A stretch of DNA of 22,608 nucleotides from Rikenellaceae bacterium (GTDB taxonomy: Bacteria; Bacteroidota; Bacteroidia; Bacteroidales; Rikenellaceae). Where the stretch lies: NCBI GenBank assembly GCA_021203585.1, contig JAJQAW010000066.1:1-22608 (forward strand), written 5' to 3'. Of the stretch, positions 16,946 to 22,608 are shown piece after piece; positions within the stretch are counted from its first letter, which is position 1, and each line of letters begins with the position of its first letter. The notes under the pieces are model-generated. The model was not told the origin of the DNA. It saw nothing but the letters and a program-made list of their open reading frames with translations, and made no database searches. The position numbers and the translations under genes are program-made.

Positions 16946-17045
16946 AAGCAGTTCTCGATTAACGGGATTCCAATAAGCAGAACGGAAAAGCGTGATTTTT
17001 GTTTCCCGGATCAGGAATATATCCCGGAGTTTTGCGTTAATTTTC

Positions 17046-17053
17046 TAACTTTG
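17046..17053 (+). promoter_or_regulatory. -7 element of the DUF2723 gene promoter
   Basis: TAACTTTG, followed by CGC, is a precise match to TAnnTTTG and lies 59 bases before the start codon. No TTG occurs at the right distance upstream. The element interlocks with an opposing one at 17057-17064. Confidence 0.6.
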
Positions 17054-17056
17054 CGC

Positions 17057-17064
17057 CAAAAGTA
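17057..17064 (-). promoter_or_regulatory. Possible -7 element of cysS, opposing the DUF2723 promoter
   Basis: TACTTTTG on the minus strand fits TAnnTTTG and is the only such match in the cysS upstream region. It would give a leader of roughly 105 bases. No -33 element is visible. Confidence 0.4.
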
Positions 17065-17112
17065 CAAAATTTATGGCTTACTTTCCGTATTCCACCATTA
17101 AATAATCGTTCG

Positions 17113-20100
17113 ATGAACCCATACAAAAAGTATAACCTGATATTCGGGTGGCTCAGTTTTGCCATTGCTTCGCTGGTTTATTTGCTCACCATGGAACCCT
17201 CGGCGAGTCTTTGGGACTGCGCAGAATTTATCGCCACCTCCTACAAGCTGGAAGTAGGACATCCTCCGGGAGCGCCCCTGTTTATGATGATTGCTCGGAT
17301 TTTCACGCTCTTCGCACCGGCGCCTCAATATGCGGCGGTCCTGGTCAATACCATGTCCGCTCTGGCCAGCGGCTTTACCATTTTATTCCTCTTCTGGAGC
17401 ATCACGATGCTGGGTCTGAAGTGGTTCGGTAAAAAAGGAGAAGCGCTGACCACGGGGCAAACCTGGGCCGTGATGGGAGCCGGATTGGTTGGGGCGCTGG
17501 CCTACACCTTCTCGGATACCTTTTGGTTCTCGGCCGTAGAGGCCGAAGTCTACGCCCTCTCTTCCTTGTTTACAGCCCTCGTCTTCTGGGCCATGCTAAA
17601 GTGGGAGCAGGTAGCCGACGAACCGCATTCCAACCGGTGGCTGGTCCTGATCGCCTACCTGATGGGGCTTTCGATCGGCGTTCACCTGCTCAACTTGTTG
17701 GCCTTCCCGGCCATGGTGTTCATTTACTATTTCAAAAAAAATCCGGTCATTACCCGAAAAGGCGTACTGGCGGCATTCGGTGTTTCCGTGGCCGTGGTCT
17801 TTTTCGTGCTTTACATCATCTGCCCCTGGACCATACAACTGGGCTCCAGGACGGATTACCTGTTCGTCAACTCCTTCGGTTTGCCGGTCAACTCCGGGAT
17901 GGCGGTCTACGCCTTTCTGCTCTTCGCCCTGCTCGGATGGGGAGTATGGTACACCTACCGGAAGAGCCGGGTGATTCTCAATACCTGCTTGCTAATGGTG
18001 ACGGTGGTCGTGCTGGGCTACAGTTCTTACGCCTCGGTCATCATCCGTTCGGCAGCCAACCCGCCGATGAACAGCAACGATCCGAACAATCCGTTCGGGC
18101 TGTTATCCCTGCTGAACCGGGATCAATACGGAACCCGTCCATTGATTTCCGGCCATTCTTACGCCGTTCCGCCGATCTCATTCACAGAAAAAACCAACTA
18201 TTACATTGATGCCGAGGGCAAATACCAACCTTACTTGGTGATAAAGGACATGAAATACCCCTCGGAACTGAGCACATTGTTTCCGCGCCTGTACAGCACG
18301 GTCCACGAGGAGGCCTACAAACAATGGGTCGATATCACCGGCCGCCGGGTCAATTACCGGGGAGAGGTGATCACGATTCCGACGTTCGGGGAAAATATGG
18401 CTTACTTTTTCAAGTACCAGCTCAATTTTATGTATTGGCGGTATTTCATGTGGAATTTCGTAGGCCGGCAAAACGACATCATCTCTTCGGGCGGCCTGAC
18501 CGAAGGAAACTGGTTATCGGGCATCAATTTTATCGATGAAATCTACCTGGGGCCGCAGACCAACCTACCGGATGAGGTAGTCAACAACCGGGCCCGGAAT
18601 AAATATTATTTCTTGCCCTTTATTCTCGGCATTCTGGGTATTTTAACCCAGCTTAAAAAGGACGGACGCGGCTTTACGGTGGTGATGTGGCTTTTCTTCA
18701 TGACCGGAATCGCCATCATTCTCTACCTCAACCAAACGCCGGGAGAACCGCGCGAACGGGATTATGCCTTTGCCGGCTCTTTCTACGCCTACGCGATTTG
18801 GATCGGCCTGGGAGTGCTGATGGTGTATGAAGGACTGGAAAAAAAGCTGAAAAACCGGCGACTTTCCGCGGCCGCGGCTACGGTTCTTTGCCTGAGTGTT
18901 CCGGTATTGATGGGAGCCCAAAACTGGGACGACCACACCCGTGCCCACCGGTATGTGGCCGCGGACTTCGGGAAAAATTACTTGGAGACCTGCCTGCCGA
19001 ACGCTATCATTATGAATTACGGAGACAACGATACCTTCCCGCTGTGGTATAACCAGGAGGTAGAAGGCGTTCAGACCGATGTGCGGGTGATGAACATGAG
19101 CTACCTGGGGGGAGAGTGGTACATCGACCAAATGAAAATCAAGGCCAACGACTCCGAGCCCGTTCCTTTTACCCTCCCGCAAAGTGTCTATTACGGGCGA
19201 AACGAAGGCCTGATGGTGGAAGATATTACCGACGGACAGGGCGCCTCGATCGATGTGATCGTGGGTTGGATCGCCAGCGAAAATCCGCAAACACTCGTAC
19301 AGAGCAGTTACCGCTCCGGTCCGGCTAGCAGTTTTATCCCGGCCCGGAAAATCTTAATTCCGGTCGATAAGGAAAATGCGCTGGCTTCGGGTATCGTGCG
19401 GCCGGAAGACGCCCACCTAATGGTCGACACGGTGGAGATCAACATACAGGGCTCCTCGATCGACCGTACGGAGATGATGCTGCTCGATTTGCTGGCCCAT
19501 TTCGATTGGAACCGTCCGCTTTATTTTACGCAACCGCATACGCTCCGCAACCTGGGCCTGACGGATTATCTGCAGCAGGACGGCTTTGCCTATCGCCTGG
19601 TACCGATCAAAACGCCCTATTCGGCATTCGATCCGGGCCGAATCGATCCCGAATACCTGTACGATAATTTGATGAATAAATTCCGCTACGGAAACATCAA
19701 AGATCCTCGCGTAAACTGCGATTATTTTATTCGCTACACGGTTAATGCCACCACGGTACGAAATACCTTCGCCCGTTTGTCGAAAGAGTTGTCGCGGCAG
19801 GGGGACACGATCCGGGCCATTGCCGTGTTGGATCGGATCGAAGAGGAGATTCCCGGATTCCAAGTGCCGCATTCTTACCCCTGGTCGATCTCCCTGATCG
19901 AAGCTTATTACGAAGCCGGAGCGATAGCCAAAGGGAATGCCCTGTTTACCGAACTGGCCGAAACGCAGAAACAGTACCTGGCCTATTACCTGCGCTTCCC
20001 TCCGGGAAAACGGGAATCCCTGTTCCGACAAATGCGAGAACACACCTTGATCCTCAACGACATGGTTCCACTGGCGGAAGCCTACGGGCAAATCGAATTG

Positions 20101-20145
20101 GTGGAAGATCTGGAAACGTTCTTCGCCACGGTCGGTATTTTTTAG
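17113..20145 (+). CDS. DUF2723 family polytopic membrane protein, glycosyltransferase-like
   Basis: Large inner-membrane protein widespread in Bacteroidota, thought from fold similarity to be a GT-C-type glycosyltransferase such as a protein O-mannosyltransferase relative. The N-terminal block EPSASLWDCAEFIATSYKLE (28-47) holds an Asp35/Glu38 pair in WDCAEF, the place where GT-C enzymes carry their catalytic or metal-binding acid, followed by GHPPGAPLF (49-57). Many hydrophobic helices follow up to about residue 620, including a stretch around 500-600 with NQTPGEPRERDYAF, which is highly conserved in the family. The C-terminal part (about 630-1010) is soluble and probably periplasmic (NYGDNDTFPLWY, DWNRPLYFTQ). 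At 1,010 residues it appears complete. It stands alone, divergent from cysS. Substrate and donor are unknown. Confidence 0.92.
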   Translation: MNPYKKYNLIFGWLSFAIASLVYLLTMEPSASLWDCAEFIATSYKLEVGHPPGAPLFMMIARIFTLFAPAPQYAAVLVNTMSALASGFTILFLFWSITMLGLKWFGKKGEALTTGQTWAVMGAGLVGALAYTFSDTFWFSAVEAEVYALSSLFTALVFWAMLKWEQVADEPHSNRWLVLIAYLMGLSIGVHLLNLLAFPAMVFIYYFKKNPVITRKGVLAAFGVSVAVVFFVLYIICPWTIQLGSRTDYLFVNSFGLPVNSGMAVYAFLLFALLGWGVWYTYRKSRVILNTCLLMVTVVVLGYSSYASVIIRSAANPPMNSNDPNNPFGLLSLLNRDQYGTRPLISGHSYAVPPISFTEKTNYYIDAEGKYQPYLVIKDMKYPSELSTLFPRLYSTVHEEAYKQWVDITGRRVNYRGEVITIPTFGENMAYFFKYQLNFMYWRYFMWNFVGRQNDIISSGGLTEGNWLSGINFIDEIYLGPQTNLPDEVVNNRARNKYYFLPFILGILGILTQLKKDGRGFTVVMWLFFMTGIAIILYLNQTPGEPRERDYAFAGSFYAYAIWIGLGVLMVYEGLEKKLKNRRLSAAAATVLCLSVPVLMGAQNWDDHTRAHRYVAADFGKNYLETCLPNAIIMNYGDNDTFPLWYNQEVEGVQTDVRVMNMSYLGGEWYIDQMKIKANDSEPVPFTLPQSVYYGRNEGLMVEDITDGQGASIDVIVGWIASENPQTLVQSSYRSGPASSFIPARKILIPVDKENALASGIVRPEDAHLMVDTVEINIQGSSIDRTEMMLLDLLAHFDWNRPLYFTQPHTLRNLGLTDYLQQDGFAYRLVPIKTPYSAFDPGRIDPEYLYDNLMNKFRYGNIKDPRVNCDYFIRYTVNATTVRNTFARLSKELSRQGDTIRAIAVLDRIEEEIPGFQVPHSYPWSISLIEAYYEAGAIAKGNALFTELAETQKQYLAYYLRFPPGKRESLFRQMREHTLILNDMVPLAEAYGQIELVEDLETFFATVGIF

Positions 20146-20175
20146 CAGGCTCCGGACCCGAGAAGCGCTACGCCG

Positions 20176-20580
20176 TCAACCAAACGCCAGGCAGGAATCG
20201 TTCCTGCCTGGCGTTATGTGTAAAAAAGGCCTTATTTTTTGAAAAATAACGGCAACCCCTCCCAGCATAAAGGCCAGAGGAAGGACGATTTTCCGGACCG
20301 GAATATCGAAATCCAAAAAGCCCGTAGCGACAAAAAACAATCCAACGGCAAGGGTCGCAATCCCTAAGGCCTGCTTTCGTATGACCAGCAGATAGCCGCC
20401 CGCCACGCTGAGCAACATGGGCCAGGAAAAGAATATATCAAATAGACGATAACCGATCCACTGGAAATTGTAAAGGATCAAGATTACTCCGACCACGATC
20501 AGCATGATTCCCAAATAGAGGTGTTGCGCCCGGGTTTTGGACCCACCGGAGGTTTTCCGTTTGGTGTGGATGATTTCCAT
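20176..20580 (-). CDS. LiaF-like transmembrane protein (DUF5668-type)
   Basis: Small membrane protein with about four hydrophobic helices (around 22-42, 48-67, 70-86 and 95-114). The segment LYLGIMLIVVGVILILYNF is typical of the LiaF transmembrane domain found in envelope-stress operons. It begins 5 bases after the stop of the broken PspC gene on the same strand. The last residues (from about 118 on) run through the arms of a 15-bp hairpin before the TGA stop; this tail may be an extension caused by a lost or shifted stop, and similar proteins would be expected to end near the fourth helix. Function is inferred from the PadR/PspC neighbourhood. Confidence 0.75.
   Translation of the reverse strand: MEIIHTKRKTSGGSKTRAQHLYLGIMLIVVGVILILYNFQWIGYRLFDIFFSWPMLLSVAGGYLLVIRKQALGIATLAVGLFFVATGFLDFDIPVRKIVLPLAFMLGGVAVIFQKIRPFLHITPGRNDSCLAFG
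20183..20215. terminator. Perfect 15-bp hairpin between DUF2723 and LiaF-like genes
   Basis: AACGCCAGGCAGGAA and its exact complement enclose a 3-base loop TCG. It lies between convergent genes and should stop transcription from both sides. On the minus strand it lies within the last codons of the LiaF-like frame, which is unusual for a terminator. Confidence 0.75.
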
Positions 20581-20585
20581 AGTTG

Positions 20586-21620
20586 CTAAAAATATTCGTT
20601 ATAATTGATTCGCGCATCCACCACGACCGTGATCTTTTCCGGCAGGTAAAGTTCCGTTTCGATGGTTCCCGTCATCCCGCTCGACTCCGAAGCGGGAATT
20701 TGCAGGAGGAGTGTATCTCCACGCAGTTGGTGGGTAACAGCGGCAGATTCGAGAAATTGGGGCTTCTTCGGGTTGTTTTTTTCCCGAAAGTAGGTATCGA
20801 TCCGAAGCGGGGAATCCGAAAATTCGGTTTGCTCCTTGCGGATTTTCACCACAAAATTTTCCGGCAACCGGACCGAGTCCGCCGGCAGGACAAACAGGGT
20901 ATCGGCAGTGAAGGCCAACCGGTCGGTAGCCAGCAGGTGCCGGTACGGCTCGGAATGATCGAAAATTTCCCCAGCGCGAGAGTGATGGCGGGAGTGCCTT
21001 GGCCAGCCGCTGAAGTGCCTCTCCCACCGGGGGAAATTACCGTCCCATTGAAATCGTTCGTACTCTTTCATGAAAATAACGGCTCCGAACACCAGCGAGA
21101 GGATCCAAGTAGCCAGCAGCACCGTCGTCAGGGGTTTATTTCGCTTGAATCCGAAAACCAACCGGAATAAACCGTACACCAGCAGAACCAGAGGAACGAT
21201 AATTACCAGCCCGAATACCAGCGCCGTCAGACCTGGGGACAGAAAACTATTACCGATCAACCAACCGGGTACCGCTGCCGATCGATGGAAAAGAGCCCAG
21301 AGTACGATCAGAAGAACCATTAAAAAAATGAGGCCCAAAAAAGCCAACCCGATTTTCAAAACTCCGAGTAAAATTTTCCCTAGGATCGAGACAATCTCCG
21401 AAAGTAGAGAGGCGTTTTTCCCCTGCTTGGCCCGCAACCGGATATTTCGGGGGTCGTTCCCTCGGGATTGGAATTCCTCTAGAAAAGTTTGCTCCATCCG
21501 CTCACGGGTCATTTTTTCCCCTCTCATTTCCAATTTCTGGAGGGGAGTCTTGGCTTTGGGAATAACGATCCATAACACCACGTACAACAAGATGAAACCA
21601 GAGGAGAATCCGTGAATCAT
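20586..21620 (-). pseudogene. PspC family protein, C-terminal half (split from 21617-22114)
   Basis: This frame begins inside a PspC domain: GFILLYVVLWIVIPKAKTP is the second half of the PspC helix, followed by the family phrase LEMRGE. Then come three hydrophobic segments (about 65-175) and a polar C-terminal region of about 160 residues with beta-strand-like alternation, likely periplasmic. The first ATG (21620) overlaps the TGA that ends the N-terminal half as ATGA. In related Bacteroidota proteins both halves are one chain, so this is either a frameshifted gene or a split gene made by stop-start coupling. A single added T in the TTT before the stop would join them as TFSMIHGFSSGF. Confidence 0.78.
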
Positions 21621-22114
21621 CGAAAGGTGAAACCGGTACCCCCGAAGAAACCCAGAAATATCTGCAGCATCAACGGAAACAGGAAGATGATCCGGATCAA
21701 TGCCGGATCGGTATTAAAATAGGCGGCCAGACCGGAACAAACCCCAGCCAATTTGGCTTCTTCCGGATTTCGGTACAGCCGGTGCGGGAGAGGAGTCGCT
21801 CCGGGACCGGAAGATTTTTCCAGGGAAGGGATCGGTTCCTGTTTTTCGGCCGGCAATTCCGAAAACTCCTCCGGAATTCCCAGCATACCGATGATCTCAT
21901 CGATCAATCCGGCCGAGACCACCGCCGAGTTGTTTTGACGGATCAGTATCAATTCGGCAATCCGGGCTTCGATATCCTCCAGAATTTCCCGGCCTTCCGC
22001 CGATGCTCCATAAGCCTTTCGAATTCCCTCCAGATAAACGTTTAACTAGTCGTAGGCCTGCTGATCCAGTTTAAAGGCTATGCCCGCTATACTTACATGG
22101 ACGAGATTTTTCAT
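21617..22114 (-). pseudogene. PspC family protein, N-terminal half with amber codon at position 23
   Basis: PspC proteins help bacteria sense or withstand envelope stress. From the ATG at 22114 the frame reads KNLVHVSIAGIAFKLDQQAYD, then TAG (22046-22048), then LNVYLEGIRKAYG, IEARIAEL, and a PspC domain (LYRNPEEAKLAGVCSGLAAY). The N-terminal layout (short strand, amphipathic helix, EARIAEL) is the one usual in Bacteroidota PspC proteins, so the real start is 22114 and the TAG is an internal stop. Without it, the frame would end at 21617 with a TGA where the protein should continue into the next frame. The ATG overlaps the PadR stop (ATGA), so the gene was part of a coupled operon. A TTG at 21952 could in theory restart translation. 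Confidence 0.78.
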
Positions 22115-22461
22115 AACTGTCGGTTTAACTGTCCGTACCGGATTTTTTCGATTTGTGCGATGAGCTCGGTCCACGAATCATCGAGCTGCTGCAGGGCGCT
22201 TTGCCCGGAGTCGGTCAAGGTATAATACTTTCGGGGAGGGCCCTGGGTGGATTCTTCCCAACGGTAGGACAGCAACCCTTGATTTTTTAACCGGGTCAGC
22301 AACGAGTAGAGCGTGCCTTCGACCACGATCATCTGCGCATTTTTCAGCTCGGCAATGATCTCCGAAGCATAGGCGTCGTAGCGCGAAACGATGGAAAGAA
22401 TACAGTATTCCAGTATTCCCTTTCGCATCTGGGCTTTGGCGTTATCCATATTTATGTTCAT
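22111..22461 (-). CDS. PadR family transcriptional regulator
   Basis: Winged-helix repressor of the PadR family; in Bacteroidota it often precedes PspC and LiaF-like membrane genes and probably controls them. The 116 residues show the family pattern: GILEYCILSIVSRYDAYASE (helix 1-2), IIVEGTLYSLLTRLKNQGLL (recognition helix region, read as MIVVEGTLYSLL then TRLKNQGLL), the wing SYRWEESTQGPPRKYYTLTDSG, and a short C-terminal helix for dimer contact. It is complete and starts with ATG at 22461; an in-frame ATG four codons later (22449) is a possible alternative. Its TGA stop overlaps the PspC start as ATGA. Effector unknown. Confidence 0.93.
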   Translation of the reverse strand: MNINMDNAKAQMRKGILEYCILSIVSRYDAYASEIIAELKNAQMIVVEGTLYSLLTRLKNQGLLSYRWEESTQGPPRKYYTLTDSGQSALQQLDDSWTELIAQIEKIRYGQLNRQL

Positions 22462-22498
22462 CGGTAGTACCTCTTTTTAGCGATTACGATCACAGGAT

Positions 22499-22608
22499 TT
22501 AAAAATGGTCCACACTGCCGTCCGCATTCAGATAGGCTTTCGGTATGACAATCCACAGAATGATGTATGCCCATAAACTGAGGCCTGCCAGCAATACAAG
22601 CAAACAGG
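22499..22608 (-). CDS. PspC-like small membrane protein, C-terminal fragment (runs off the window)
   Basis: The minus strand from the right edge is open down to a TAA at 22499-22501. The encoded end reads CLLVLLAGLSLWAYIILWIV, then IPKAYLNADGSVDHF. A single hydrophobic helix ending in ILWIVIPK is the C-terminal signature of the PspC domain, as in the larger PspC protein downstream. Only about 35 residues are visible. It ends 37 bases before the PadR start, so it is probably the first gene of the same operon or an adjacent one. Confidence 0.65.
   Translation of the reverse strand, partial: CLLVLLAGLSLWAYIILWIVIPKAYLNADGSVDHF

Noticed and set aside
16172..17101. 309-codon plus-strand frame opposite cysS reaching to the DUF2723 start
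   Set aside because: Antisense to a complete CysS; no motif, and it runs through the promoter region.

Overview
This window looks like a chromosomal segment of a Bacteroidota bacterium, probably order Bacteroidales. The reasons are the family content (a DUF2723 membrane protein of about 1,000 residues, a PadR/PspC/LiaF-like membrane-stress cluster, a clostripain-type lipoprotein, the yceD-rpmF-plsX-fabH order) and several upstream sites matching the Bacteroidota sigma-ABfr -7 element TAnnTTTG, two of them with a correctly spaced TTG/TTTG -33 element. Base composition is moderately GC-rich. The genus cannot be fixed from the sequence alone.

Layout. Positions 1-2846 (+): the 3' part of an unrecognised gene with an apparent frameshift, then a GH25 muramidase lipoprotein coupled by an ATGA overlap to nadB (L-aspartate oxidase). 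A 17-bp perfect hairpin separates this block from a long minus-strand block (2993-16945). Read in the direction of transcription, that block is: cysS; dsbD-like thiol reductant transporter; C11 (clostripain) lipoprotein protease; aroC; yceD (DUF177)-rpmF-plsX-fabH; tRNA-Arg(CCT); a 607-nt stretch without genes; a broken pectinesterase; an intact GH28 polygalacturonase; rlmN; a secreted thioredoxin-like protein. Positions 17113-20145 (+): the DUF2723 protein, divergent from cysS. Positions 20176-22608 (-): a membrane-stress cluster (small PspC fragment at the window edge, PadR regulator, a PspC protein broken by an amber codon and a frame change, LiaF-like protein).

How the genes work together. 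yceD-rpmF-plsX-fabH is the conserved link between ribosomal protein L32 and the start of fatty acid and phospholipid synthesis, here with a textbook Bacteroidota promoter. The DsbD-like transporter and the exported thioredoxin probably belong to periplasmic thiol reduction. GH28 plus pectinesterase is a minimal pectin module without a visible SusC/SusD pair. PadR/PspC/LiaF-like genes form an envelope-stress type operon.

The most notable feature is damage. Three of about twenty protein genes (first gene, pectinesterase, PspC) carry frame changes or in-frame stops, including TGA exactly at the conserved Trp of the pectinesterase LGRPW motif. These are either real decay or consensus sequence errors. 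TGA and TAG end intact genes in the same window, so codon reassignment is not the explanation. I found no CRISPR array, rRNA, insertion sequence, prophage or recognisable new defence system; most of the window is housekeeping.
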